Assembly: GCA_946481135.1 (NCBI GenBank)
Contig: CAMLMQ010000033.1
Span: forward strand, 1 to 19,480
Direction of reading: 5' to 3'
From: an uncultured Microbacteriaceae bacterium
GTDB lineage: Bacteria > Actinomycetota > Actinomycetes > Actinomycetales > Microbacteriaceae
DNA: 19,480 bases
The notes beneath the pieces were generated by a model. That model was not told where the DNA came from. It worked only from the letters and a program-made list of their open reading frames with translations, and did no database searches. Positions 8,094-15,461 of the stretch are shown one piece after another (position 1 is the first letter of the stretch; each line of letters opens with the position of its first letter). The position numbers and the translations under genes were made by a program.

Positions 8094-10256
8094 TCAACTC
8101 TTTCCCAGGAACGCGCGCTCCGACTCGTCGAGGCGCCGCTCGATCGCCTCCCGCAGCGCGGAGTGGGCGGCGAGCTCGGGGTCGTCGGCGAGGATGCCCT
8201 CGGCGACCCGACGCGCCTCCTCGATGAGCGGTCCGTCGCGCGAGACCCGCAACAGCTTGAGCGACGAGCGTCCGCCCGACTGGGTCTCGCCGAGCACGTC
8301 GCCCTCGCGGCGCAGCTCGAGGTCGGCCTGTGCGAGCTCGAAGCCGTCGGTCGTCGCCGCTGTCGTCTCCACCCGCTCGCGGGCGAGCGACACGGGCTCG
8401 GCGGACGTGACGAAGAGGCACAGACCGGGCACGCTGCCGCGACCGACGCGCCCGCGCAGCTGGTGCAGCTGCGCGATGCCGAAGCGGTCGGCGTCGAGCA
8501 CGACCATCGTCGACGCGTTCGGCACGTCGACGCCGACCTCGATCACGGTCGTCGCGACGAGCACGTCGATCTCGCCGCGCGCGAAGGCGCGCATCGTGGC
8601 GTCCTTCTCGTCGGCGCTCATCCGTCCGTGCAGCACCTCGAGACGGCGGTCTCTCAGCTTCGGATGCCGGCGCAGCTCCTCGATGACGCTCAGCACCGCG
8701 GCGGGCGGCGGCGCGCCCTCCGCCGGGTCCTCCTCGTCGGGATCCCGCTCCTCCAGAGTCTTCGCGTCGATCGCCGGGCAGACGACGAAGCCCTGGTGGC
8801 CCTTCTCCAGCTCCTCCGAGAGGCGCTCCCAGACCCGGCCGATCCATCCCGGGTGCTCGGCGAGGCCGACGACGTGCGACTGGATCGGCGAGCGCCCCGC
8901 CGGCAGTTGACGCAGCGTCGAGACGTCGAGGTCGCCGAAGACCGTCATCGCGACCGTGCGCGGGATCGGCGTCGCCGTGAGCACGAGCACGTGCGGCCCC
9001 TCGGAACCCGCCGAGACGCCCTTGAGCCGCAGCGCCTCCCGCTGGTCGACGCCGAAGCGGTGCTGCTCGTCGACGACGACGAGCCCGAGGTCGGCGAACT
9101 GCACCTGGTCGCCGAGCAGCGCGTGCGTGCCGATGACGATCGAGGCGCCGCCCGACGCCGCCGCGAGGAGCGCCCGGCGGCGATCGGCGGCGGGGAGCTG
9201 GCCGGTGAGGAGGGTGGGACGCAGCCGCGCGGCGAGGTCGGGGCCGAGCGTCTGCACGATCGAGCGCAGGTGCTGCCCGGCGAGCACCTCGGTGGGGGCG
9301 AGGAAGGCCGCTTGGCCGCCCGAGTCGGCCACGGCGAGCATCGCGCGCAGCGCGACGAGGGTCTTGCCCGACCCGACCTCGCCCTGCACGAGGCGGTTCA
9401 TCGGGATACCCGACGCGAGGTCGGTCTCGATCGCCTCGCCGATCGCGCGCTGGTCGTCGGTGAGTGTGAACGGCATCCGCTCGGCGAACTCCGCCGACAG
9501 CTTGCCCGGCCGCCGCTCGATCGTGCGACGCGCGCGGTACTGGGCGCGTTGCCGGAGCAGGGACGCCTGCAGCACGAGCGCCTCGTGGAAGCGCAGCGTC
9601 TCCTGCGCCGCCCTCCAGTCGTCCTCGGTGCGCGGACGGTGGAGCAGCTCGAGCGCCTCCCGGAAGTCGAGCAGGTCGCGCTCGGCGCGCACGTCGGCGG
9701 GCACAGGGTCGTCGAGCACACCGAGCGCGTCGAGACGGGCGCGGATGACGTCGCGGATCTTCGTGCCGTCGAGCGACGATGTCGCCGCGTAGATCGGGAT
9801 CGGCGCCTCCGCCCACGCACGTGCGGCGGCCGAATCGGCGTCGAGATCGTCGGGGAAGCGCTCGTACACGGGATGCGTCAGCTGACGCGTGCCCCGGTAG
9901 ACGCCCACCTTTCCGGCGAAGATCGCGCGCATCCCGCGCTCCAGCCCGTACACCGACTTGCGGTTGAAGAACGTGAGCTGCAGCGTGCCCGTGCCGTCGG
10001 TGATGATCACCTCGATGAGCTCGCCGCGGCGGTTGCGCATCGGACGGTACTGGATGCTGCGTACCTCGGCGACGACCGCGACGTTGTCGCCGATGCGCAG
10101 CGCGTCGAGCGGCGTGAGGTCGCCGCGCGTCGCGTAGCGGCGGGGGTAGTGGCCGAGCAGGTCGCCGACCGTCTGCATCCCGAACGCCTTCTCGAACAGC
10201 GGTGCGACGCGCGCGCCGAGCGCGGTGAGCAGTCGCGTGTCGAGCGGTCCGGACAT
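8094..10256 (-). CDS. recG: ATP-dependent DNA helicase RecG
   Basis: RecG remodels stalled replication forks and Holliday junctions by double-strand DNA translocation. The 720-residue protein has the N-terminal wedge (OB) domain with LLGHYPRRYATRGDLTPL and ELIEVIITDGTGTLQLTFFN, then superfamily-2 helicase motifs: Walker A GEVGSGKTLVALRAM, PTEVLAGQH (Ia), VVVDEQHRFGVDQR (II), LVLTATPIPRTVAMTVFGDL (III), TTVIEVGVDVPNASTMVV (V) and QLRGRVGRG (VI). An acidic, proline-rich insert (EERDPDEEDPAEGAPPPA) sits between the helicase lobes. ATG 10256 is chosen over upstream in-frame codons because it gives the family-typical N terminus and lies 7 nt after TACGCT; GGAGG two bases before the ATG could be a Shine-Dalgarno sequence but is very close. 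It is divergent from rsmD. Confidence 0.96.
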   Translation of the reverse strand: MSGPLDTRLLTALGARVAPLFEKAFGMQTVGDLLGHYPRRYATRGDLTPLDALRIGDNVAVVAEVRSIQYRPMRNRRGELIEVIITDGTGTLQLTFFNRKSVYGLERGMRAIFAGKVGVYRGTRQLTHPVYERFPDDLDADSAAARAWAEAPIPIYAATSSLDGTKIRDVIRARLDALGVLDDPVPADVRAERDLLDFREALELLHRPRTEDDWRAAQETLRFHEALVLQASLLRQRAQYRARRTIERRPGKLSAEFAERMPFTLTDDQRAIGEAIETDLASGIPMNRLVQGEVGSGKTLVALRAMLAVADSGGQAAFLAPTEVLAGQHLRSIVQTLGPDLAARLRPTLLTGQLPAADRRRALLAAASGGASIVIGTHALLGDQVQFADLGLVVVDEQHRFGVDQREALRLKGVSAGSEGPHVLVLTATPIPRTVAMTVFGDLDVSTLRQLPAGRSPIQSHVVGLAEHPGWIGRVWERLSEELEKGHQGFVVCPAIDAKTLEERDPDEEDPAEGAPPPAAVLSVIEELRRHPKLRDRRLEVLHGRMSADEKDATMRAFARGEIDVLVATTVIEVGVDVPNASTMVVLDADRFGIAQLHQLRGRVGRGSVPGLCLFVTSAEPVSLARERVETTAATTDGFELAQADLELRREGDVLGETQSGGRSSLKLLRVSRDGPLIEEARRVAEGILADDPELAAHSALREAIERRLDESERAFLGKS

Positions 10257-10263
10257 AGCCTCC

Positions 10264-10269
10264 AGCGTA
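10264..10269 (-). promoter_or_regulatory. -10 element upstream of recG
   Basis: TACGCT on the minus strand ends 7 nt before the recG ATG. The gap GGAGGCT also contains a possible Shine-Dalgarno sequence, so leaderless initiation is less certain here than at coaD or thiL. Confidence 0.45.
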
Positions 10270-10274
10270 CGGAT

Positions 10275-10280
10275 TAGGGT
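10275..10280 (+). promoter_or_regulatory. -10 element for a leaderless transcript (rsmD)
   Basis: TAGGGT ends 7 nt before the GTG at 10288. It lies only 5 bp from the recG -10 on the other strand, so the two divergent promoters must overlap. Confidence 0.55.
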
Positions 10281-10287
10281 GAGCCGG

Positions 10288-10857
10288 GTGACGCGCATCA
10301 TCGCCGGGTTCGCCGGGTCGCTGCGGCTCGCGGTGCCGCCGTCGGGTACGCGGCCGACGAGCGACCGGGTGCGCGAGGCGATCTTCTCGGCGCTCGACGC
10401 CCGCGGCGTGCTGCCCGGCGCGCGCGTGCTCGACCTCTACGCCGGCTCGGGAGCGCTCGGCCTCGAAGCCGCCTCACGCGGAGCGACCCACGTGACCCTC
10501 GTCGACCGGGCGACGGCCGCGCATCGCGTCGCGCACGACAACGCCGCTCGGGTGCGGAAAGCGGCTCCGCGCGGAGAGGCGCCCGAGATCGTCGTGTCGT
10601 CGCAGCCCGTGCAGTCGTTCCTCGGCGGCGCGACGGACACGTGGGATGTCGTCTTCCTCGATCCGCCGTACGACCTCGGCGGCGCGGAGCTGACCCACAA
10701 CCTCGAGGCGCTCGTGCCGCACCTCGCCGAGGATGCCGTCGTCGTCGTCGAGCGTTCCGCCCGCGACCCCGCCCCGGAGTGGCCCGCAGGCCTCGAACTC
10801 GAGCGGCGGAAGACCTACGGCGAGACGGCGGTCAGCTACCTCTCGCCGTCTCGGTAG
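10288..10857 (+). CDS. rsmD: 16S rRNA (guanine(966)-N2)-methyltransferase RsmD
   Basis: RsmD methylates N2 of G966 in 16S rRNA during 30S assembly, using SAM. The 189-residue protein has the family N terminus RIIAGFAGSLRLAVPPSGTR, then RPTSDRVREAIFSAL, the SAM loop VLDLYAGSGALGLEAASRGA, and the catalytic FLDPPYDLGG (DPPY motif for N-methylation). GTG 10288 is preferred to GTG 10279 because a TANNNT hexamer ends 7 nt before it; the alternative would overlap that hexamer. Its last 22 bp overlap the 3' end of thiL on the opposite strand. Confidence 0.95.
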   Translation: MTRIIAGFAGSLRLAVPPSGTRPTSDRVREAIFSALDARGVLPGARVLDLYAGSGALGLEAASRGATHVTLVDRATAAHRVAHDNAARVRKAAPRGEAPEIVVSSQPVQSFLGGATDTWDVVFLDPPYDLGGAELTHNLEALVPHLAEDAVVVVERSARDPAPEWPAGLELERRKTYGETAVSYLSPSR

Positions 10858-11795
10858 GGGTCCCACCCGCCGCGCGCGTCATACGGTTCGCCGTCGACGC
10901 TGAGACCCGAACCCTCGAGCACGCGCCCGATCGGGCGGAAGCTTCGGGGCAGCACCGCGCGCGCCGGGAAGGTCGCGAGGAGCGCGTGCGCCTCGCCCCC
11001 CGTGAGCGCGAGCGGCGAGCCGACCGCGGCCGCGTCGAGGTCGAGGCGCACCCCCGAGGCGCCGGCGATGCGGCGCGCGTCGATCGCGAGCCCGTCGCTC
11101 ACGTCGAGCATGGCGGTCGCCCCCGCACGTGCGGCGGCGGGCCCGTCGGCGAGCGGAGGGGTGGGCGCGAGTTGCGCGGCGAGCTCGACGGGATGCGCGC
11201 GGCGCAGGGCGTCGACGCGTGACGCGTCGGGGCGTCCCGCGGCGTCCACGGCGCGACCGAAGAGCAGCTCCAACCCGGCGGCCGCGTGCTCCAGGGCACC
11301 GGAGACCGCGACGACATCGCCGGGACGTGCCCCGGAGCGCCGCACGGCATCCCGGCCCTCGAGGTCGCCGAACGCGGTGACGGCGATCGTGAGCGTCGGC
11401 GACGACGACAGGTCTCCCCCGACGACCCCGCACCCCGGCGCGAGGGCGGCGCACGCATCACGCAGCCCGTCGGCGAAGCCCTCGAGCAGCGCGACGTCGG
11501 TGCCGGGCGGCGCCGCGAGGGCGACGACGAGGGCGGTCGGCACGGCGCCCATCGCGGCGACGTCGGCGAGGTTCGTCGCCGCCGCCTTCCAGCCGAGGTC
11601 GTGCGGCGACGACCAGGCGAGCCGGAAGTCGGGGCCCTCGATCATCATGTCGGTCGTCACGACGTACCGGCCGTCGGGCGCGGTGAGCACGGCGGCGTCG
11701 TCGCCCGGTCCGATCACGGTGACCCGCGAGGCGGGCAACCGGGGGAAGATGCGCGCGAGCGCGGCCGACTCGCCGAGCTCGCCGAGGGTCGCCAT
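10836..11795 (-). CDS. thiL: Thiamine-monophosphate kinase (ThiL)
   Basis: ThiL phosphorylates thiamine monophosphate to thiamine diphosphate with ATP. The 319-residue protein belongs to the AIR-synthase/PurM-like family: LGELGESAALARIFPRL at the N terminus, VIGPGDDAAVL (metal/ATP site), TTDMMIEGPDFRLAW, KAAATNLADVAAMGAVPTAL, GGDLSSSPTLTIAVTAFG, and the C-terminal half with SGALEHAAAGLELL and AMLDVSDGLAIDARRIA. The usual EgxHFR is EGPDFR here, with Asp replacing the common His. ATG 11795 lies 6 nt after TAGCCT, indicating a leaderless mRNA. It is divergent from the DUF3515 lipoprotein gene and convergent with rsmD, which it overlaps by 22 bp. Confidence 0.95.
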   Translation of the reverse strand: MATLGELGESAALARIFPRLPASRVTVIGPGDDAAVLTAPDGRYVVTTDMMIEGPDFRLAWSSPHDLGWKAAATNLADVAAMGAVPTALVVALAAPPGTDVALLEGFADGLRDACAALAPGCGVVGGDLSSSPTLTIAVTAFGDLEGRDAVRRSGARPGDVVAVSGALEHAAAGLELLFGRAVDAAGRPDASRVDALRRAHPVELAAQLAPTPPLADGPAAARAGATAMLDVSDGLAIDARRIAGASGVRLDLDAAAVGSPLALTGGEAHALLATFPARAVLPRSFRPIGRVLEGSGLSVDGEPYDARGGWDPYRDGER

Positions 11796-11801
11796 CCCGC
11801 C

Positions 11802-11807
11802 AGGCTA
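11802..11807 (-). promoter_or_regulatory. -10 element for a leaderless transcript (thiL)
   Basis: TAGCCT on the minus strand ends 6 nt before the thiL ATG. The same hexamer serves the divergent DUF3515 gene. Confidence 0.6.
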
Positions 11808-11835
11808 GCCGCGCGGACCGCCCCGTCGCCCCGGC

Positions 11836-11841
11836 TAGCCT
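11836..11841 (+). promoter_or_regulatory. -10 element for a leaderless transcript (DUF3515 gene)
   Basis: TAGCCT ends 7 nt before the ATG at 11849, with no Shine-Dalgarno sequence in between. Confidence 0.6.
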
Positions 11842-11848
11842 GGGAACG

Positions 11849-12328
11849 ATGAGACGTCAGCCCGCAGTCACGGCGCTCCTGCTCGCCGCAGGGCTGCTCG
11901 CCGGATGCGCCCCGACGGTCGCGATGGCGCCCGCCGCCGAGAACGCGAACGACCCGGCGTGCGCCGACGCGATCGTGCGGATGCCCGACGCGATCGCCGA
12001 CTACCCCGTGCGTCAGACCGACGCGCAGGCGACCGTCGCGTGGGGCGAGCCGACCGTCGCCTTGCTGTACTGCGGCGTGCCCGTGCCCGAGGTCTCCGAC
12101 ATCGACTGCATCGACTACCAGGGCGTCTTCTGGCTGCGCGAGGTGGTGGATGCCGGCTACGCGTTCACGACCTACGGACGCGACCCCGCCATCCGCATCG
12201 TCATCGACGACGAGATCGTCGGCGGGCCCGGGGTCGCGCTCGACGAGATCACGAGCGCCGTGTCGTACCTGCCCGAGAACGGGCGCATGTGCCTGTCGAC
12301 CGACGACACGGTCACCCCGTCGGACTGA
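11849..12328 (+). CDS. DUF3515-family lipoprotein
   Basis: The 159-residue protein starts with a lipoprotein signal: MRRQPAV, a hydrophobic run, then the lipobox LLAGC with Cys20 as the lipidation site. The mature part keeps the pattern of actinobacterial DUF3515 proteins: CADAIVRMPDAIADYPVRQT, VAWGEPTVALLYCGVPVP, a CIDYQGVFWL segment, and IRIVIDD near the C terminus. It should sit on the outer face of the cytoplasmic membrane. No biochemical role is established; members usually lie next to ddl and thiL, as here, which hints at an envelope function. The stop is 3 bp from the ddl stop on the other strand. Confidence 0.85.
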   Translation: MRRQPAVTALLLAAGLLAGCAPTVAMAPAAENANDPACADAIVRMPDAIADYPVRQTDAQATVAWGEPTVALLYCGVPVPEVSDIDCIDYQGVFWLREVVDAGYAFTTYGRDPAIRIVIDDEIVGGPGVALDEITSAVSYLPENGRMCLSTDDTVTPSD

Positions 12329-12331
12329 CTC

Positions 12332-13426
12332 TCAGCGCTCGGTCTGCAGGCCGAGGGCGATGAGTTCGTCGATCAGCTCGGGGTAGCTCACGCCCGACGC
12401 GAGCCAGCACGCCGGGAACATCGAGATCGGCGTGAAGCCGGGCATCGTGTTGATCTCGTTGAGCACGAACGTCGTGCCCGTGAAGAAGAAGTCGACCCGG
12501 GCGAGTCCCGCCCCGCCGATGGCCTCGAACGCGCGAGCCGCGATGCGCTGCATCTCGGCGAGCTCCCCCTCGCCGAGCTCGGCCGGGCAGACGAGCTCGA
12601 CGCCCGGAGCACCGTGGTACTTCGCGTCGAAGTCGTAGAACTCGCGCGTCGTGAGCACGATCTCGCCCGCGACGCTCACCCGCGGTGGTGCGCCGTCGCG
12701 CCCCTGCAGCACCGCGCACTCCACCTCGCGGCCGACGATCGCCTCCTCGACGAGCACCGTGTGGTCTTCGGCGAACGCGGTCTCCAGGGCCGCGTCGAGG
12801 TCGTCCCACTGCGCGACCTTCGTGACGCCGACGCTCGATCCGGCGCGGGCGGGCTTCACGAAGACCGGAAGCCCGAGCCCCTCGATGCGGCGACGCCACA
12901 GTCCGGGGTCGCGGGCGAGCGCCGCGCGGCGCACGGTCACCCACGGCGCGACCTCGAGACCCGCGCCCGCGAGCATCGTCTTCGTGACGTGCTTGTCCAT
13001 GCCGACGGCGGAGGCGAGCACGCCGTTGCCGACGTAGGGCAGACCGACGAGCTCGAACATGCCCTGGATCGTGCCGTCCTCCCCGAACGGGCCGTGCAGG
13101 ATGGGGAAGGCGACGTCGATCGCGCCGAGCGACTCGATGCGTCCGTCGGGGTGCATGACCCGGAACTCGCGTGTGGAGGCCGACTCGGGCAGCAGCACGC
13201 GGGTGCCGTTGTCGGCCACCTCGGGCAGCTCGGTGCCGAGGGTCAGCCCCGTCGCGTCGTCTGGCTGGAGGGTGAGGGCGCCGTCGCGCGTGATGCCGAC
13301 GGGCACCACCTCGTAGCGGTCGCGGTCGATCGCGCCGAGCACGCCGCCCGCCGTGGCGCACGAGATGCCGTGCTCGCTCGAGCGTCCGCCGAAGAACAGG
13401 GCGACGCGGATTCTCGGTTCACTCAC
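12332..13426 (-). CDS. ddl: D-alanine--D-alanine ligase (Ddl)
   Basis: Ddl joins two D-alanines with ATP in the cytosol to make the dipeptide for peptidoglycan precursors. The 364-residue ATP-grasp enzyme shows RVALFFGGRSSEHGISCATA, PILHGPFGEDGTIQGMFEL, VGNGVLASAVGMDKHVTK, FVKPARAGSSVGVTKV, VLVEEAIVGREVECAVL, FYDFDAKYHG and the metal/product motif NEINTMPGFTPISMFP. The GTG at 13426 overlaps the end of gpsA by 8 bp, so ddl is probably translated from a gpsA-ddl message. It converges with the DUF3515 gene. Confidence 0.95.
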   Translation of the reverse strand: MSEPRIRVALFFGGRSSEHGISCATAGGVLGAIDRDRYEVVPVGITRDGALTLQPDDATGLTLGTELPEVADNGTRVLLPESASTREFRVMHPDGRIESLGAIDVAFPILHGPFGEDGTIQGMFELVGLPYVGNGVLASAVGMDKHVTKTMLAGAGLEVAPWVTVRRAALARDPGLWRRRIEGLGLPVFVKPARAGSSVGVTKVAQWDDLDAALETAFAEDHTVLVEEAIVGREVECAVLQGRDGAPPRVSVAGEIVLTTREFYDFDAKYHGAPGVELVCPAELGEGELAEMQRIAARAFEAIGGAGLARVDFFFTGTTFVLNEINTMPGFTPISMFPACWLASGVSYPELIDELIALGLQTER

Positions 13427-14450
13427 CCTGGGGCTCCGTCGTGTCGGTCGTGAGGTGGGGGGCCAGGTCGCGCGGCGACAGGGTGCCCGCGAGCACCTCG
13501 GCGACCTGGCTGACGATCGGCATCTCGACGCCCTTCGCGGCGGCGAGCTCGAGCACCGGCGCGACCGACGCGAGACCCTCCGCGGTCTGGTTCATCTGCT
13601 GCACGACCTCGGTGTAGTCGTAGCCCTGGCCGAGCAGGCGCCCCGCGGTGTTGTTGCGCGACAGCGGCGACTCGCACGTCGCGATGAGGTCGCCGAGGCC
13701 CGCGAGGCCCGACATGGTCTCGGGCAGCGCCCCGTGGGCGACCGCGAAGTCGGTCATCTCGACGAGGCCGCGGGTGATGATCGACGCCTTCGTGTTCTCG
13801 CCGTAGCCGACGCCGTCGACGATGCCGATCGCGACGGCGATGAGGTTCTTGAGCACCCCGCCGAACTCGGTGCCGATGACATCCGTGTTGACGAAGCAGC
13901 GGAAGTAGCGGTTCGACGCCGTCATCGCGACGTCGGACGCGGTGTCGAGGCTCGAGCTCGACACGACGGCGGCGGTCGGCTGCTCCTTCGCGATCTCGAG
14001 CGCGAGGTTCGGCCCCGACACGACGGCGACGCGGGCGGGGTCGATGCCGAGCTCGGCGAGGATGACCTCGCTCATGCGCGCGAGGGTGCCGCGTTCGACG
14101 CCCTTCATGAGCGACACGACGGTCGCCGTCTCGGGGATGAGGTCGCGCACGATGCGGAGGTTCTCGCGCAGCGACTGCGACGGCACGGAGAGATAGACGT
14201 GCTCGGCGCCCTCCAGCACCTGGTCGAGCCGCGGGCTCGCGGCGACGGTGCGCGGCAGGTTGATGCCCGGCAGGTAGTCGGAGTTGCGGCGCGACTGGCT
14301 GATCTCGCGGGCGAGCTCGGGACGGCGGGCCCACACGGCGACACTGTTGCCGGCATCCCCGAGGATCTTCGCGAACGTCGTGCCCCACGACCCCGCCCCG
14401 AGGACGGCGACCCGGCGGCCGATGTCCGGCAGGACGAGGGGCTGGGTCAT
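13419..14450 (-). CDS. gpsA: NAD(P)+-dependent glycerol-3-phosphate dehydrogenase (GpsA)
   Basis: GpsA reduces dihydroxyacetone phosphate to sn-glycerol 3-phosphate, feeding phospholipid synthesis. The 343-residue protein has the Rossmann motif VAVLGAGSWGTTFAKIL, YLSVPSQSLRENL, SLMKGVERGTL, VSGPNLALEIAKEQP, the catalytic-lysine stretch GVLKNLIAVAIGIVDG, GENTKASIITRG and GLAGLGDLIATC. ATG 14450 gives the usual N terminus MTQPLVLPDIGRRV; a GTG two codons upstream (14456) is equally possible. ddl follows with an 8-bp overlap. The 44 bp between gpsA and the divergent EI24 gene contain TAGGGA-like sequence but no clear TANNNT at leaderless spacing for gpsA. Confidence 0.95.
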   Translation of the reverse strand: MTQPLVLPDIGRRVAVLGAGSWGTTFAKILGDAGNSVAVWARRPELAREISQSRRNSDYLPGINLPRTVAASPRLDQVLEGAEHVYLSVPSQSLRENLRIVRDLIPETATVVSLMKGVERGTLARMSEVILAELGIDPARVAVVSGPNLALEIAKEQPTAAVVSSSSLDTASDVAMTASNRYFRCFVNTDVIGTEFGGVLKNLIAVAIGIVDGVGYGENTKASIITRGLVEMTDFAVAHGALPETMSGLAGLGDLIATCESPLSRNNTAGRLLGQGYDYTEVVQQMNQTAEGLASVAPVLELAAAKGVEMPIVSQVAEVLAGTLSPRDLAPHLTTDTTEPQGE

Positions 14451-14482
14451 CGACACCCGGTCATTCTTCCCTACCCCTCCCC

Positions 14483-14488
14483 TAACCT
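14483..14488 (+). promoter_or_regulatory. -10 element for a leaderless transcript (EI24-like gene)
   Basis: TAACCT ends 6 nt before the ATG at 14495, with no Shine-Dalgarno sequence in the gap. Confidence 0.6.
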
Positions 14489-14494
14489 GGCGAC

Positions 14495-15328
14495 ATGACC
14501 TCGCGTGCGCATCCCGTCCGGGAGTTCGTCGCCGGCTTCGCGACGCTCGGACGCGGGTTCGGCTTCTGGCGCGAGCGGCCGGGCCTCATGGCCCTCGGGC
14601 TGCTCCCGGCCGCGATCGTCGCGGCCCTCGTCGTCACGGCCGTCGTGCTGCTCGCGGTGTTCCTCGATCCCCTGACGTCGGCGCTGACGTTCTTCGCCGA
14701 CGGGTGGGATGCCGGCTGGCGCGACCTCGTGCGCATCCTGCTCGGGGCGGCGCTCGTGATCGCGACGCTCTTCCTCGCGGCCCGTACCTTCACGGCGGTC
14801 ACGCTGCTCGTCGGCGCTCCGTTCTACGACCGCATCCAGGCAGCGGCCGACGAGTCGCGCGGCGCCATCGCGGAGGGCTCCCCCGCGGGATTCTGGGCGT
14901 CGCTCGGGGGCACCCTCGTGCTCGTGCTGCAGTCGATCCTCGCGAGCGTCGTCGTGCTCCTCCTCGGCCTCGTGCCGGGCGTCGGCGCGGCCCTCGCGGC
15001 CGTCGTCGGCTTCGTGCTGACGTCGTACGCCCTGACCCGCGAACTCACGTTCGCCCCGCTCGCGCGACGCGGATTCGACGGGGCGGCCCGGTCACGCGCC
15101 CGACGCGGTCGCCGGGCCCGCAGCTTCGGCTTCGGCGTCGCCGTGCAGTTGTGCTACCTCGTGCCGCTCGGCGCGGTCGTCGCGATGCCCGCGGCGGTCG
15201 CGGGCTCGGCGTTCCTCACCCGCGACCTGCTGGCGGCTCCGACGTCAGCCGGAGACGGTAACGGTCGCCCCGACGTGGTCGCGGCTCGTGACGAGGTCGG
15301 CGGTGGCGCGCGCGCGGGCGGCGCGTGA
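14495..15328 (+). CDS. EI24-domain (CysZ-like) integral membrane protein
   Basis: The 277-residue protein has a basic N terminus (REFVAGFATLGRGFGFWRERP) and about four to six hydrophobic segments (around residues 30-58, 80-108, 140-182, 210-240), arranged as in actinobacterial EI24/CysZ-like proteins. The conserved loop VGAPFYDRIQAAADE follows the second helix and LTRELTFAPLARRGF comes later. CysZ of E. coli is a sulfate transporter, but for actinobacterial members the substrate is unknown. The last 28 codons (from 15245) lie in a copy of the SDR gene 3' end, read on the opposite strand, so this tail (SAGDGNGRPDVVAARDEV onwards) is not family sequence. The downstream intact repeat would encode the same tail with three changes. 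Confidence 0.85.
   Translation: MTSRAHPVREFVAGFATLGRGFGFWRERPGLMALGLLPAAIVAALVVTAVVLLAVFLDPLTSALTFFADGWDAGWRDLVRILLGAALVIATLFLAARTFTAVTLLVGAPFYDRIQAAADESRGAIAEGSPAGFWASLGGTLVLVLQSILASVVVLLLGLVPGVGAALAAVVGFVLTSYALTRELTFAPLARRGFDGAARSRARRGRRARSFGFGVAVQLCYLVPLGAVVAMPAAVAGSAFLTRDLLAAPTSAGDGNGRPDVVAARDEVGGGARAGGA
15245..15328. repeat. Left copy of 84-bp direct repeat (detached SDR 3' end)
   Basis: It matches 16542-16625 at 81 of 84 bases in the same orientation. Read on the minus strand it encodes 27 residues of the SDR C terminus (RAARARATADLVTS... ending TVTVSG) plus the stop. It differs by two synonymous changes and one Leu-to-Arg. It begins at the complement of the SDR stop and ends at the TGA of the EI24 gene. 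Confidence 0.93.
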
Positions 15329-15461
15329 GATCAGTCGAATGCAGGAGGCGCCGGACCACGAACTGCAGTGCGGCGGCCTGACCCGAGCCGATGCACAACC
15401 CGACCGCCACCGGGTGCGTTGGGATTCGTGATCGGCCGTTGCGAGGGCTGCCTTTCGCGCG
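15329..15461 (-). other. Non-coding stretch with a possible gene remnant
   Basis: These 133 bp lie between the left repeat and the stop of the first islet gene. On the minus strand, from 15410, one frame reads VAVGLCIGSGQAAALQFVVR, which resembles the C-terminal CxGxGxG strand of thiolase-type enzymes. A neighbouring frame reads TNPNAPGGG, similar to the thiolase NPNGG motif. The two are out of frame and too close together, so at best this is a decayed fragment. No clear terminator is seen. Confidence 0.25.

Noticed and set aside
8163..10277. 704-aa plus-strand reading frame
   Set aside because: Antisense to recG, with no recognisable domain and low-complexity composition.
15216..15410. 64-aa minus-strand reading frame across the left repeat
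   Set aside because: It reads the repeat out of frame with the SDR gene and has no ribosome site; only its first 30 codons look protein-like, and these are described as a possible remnant.
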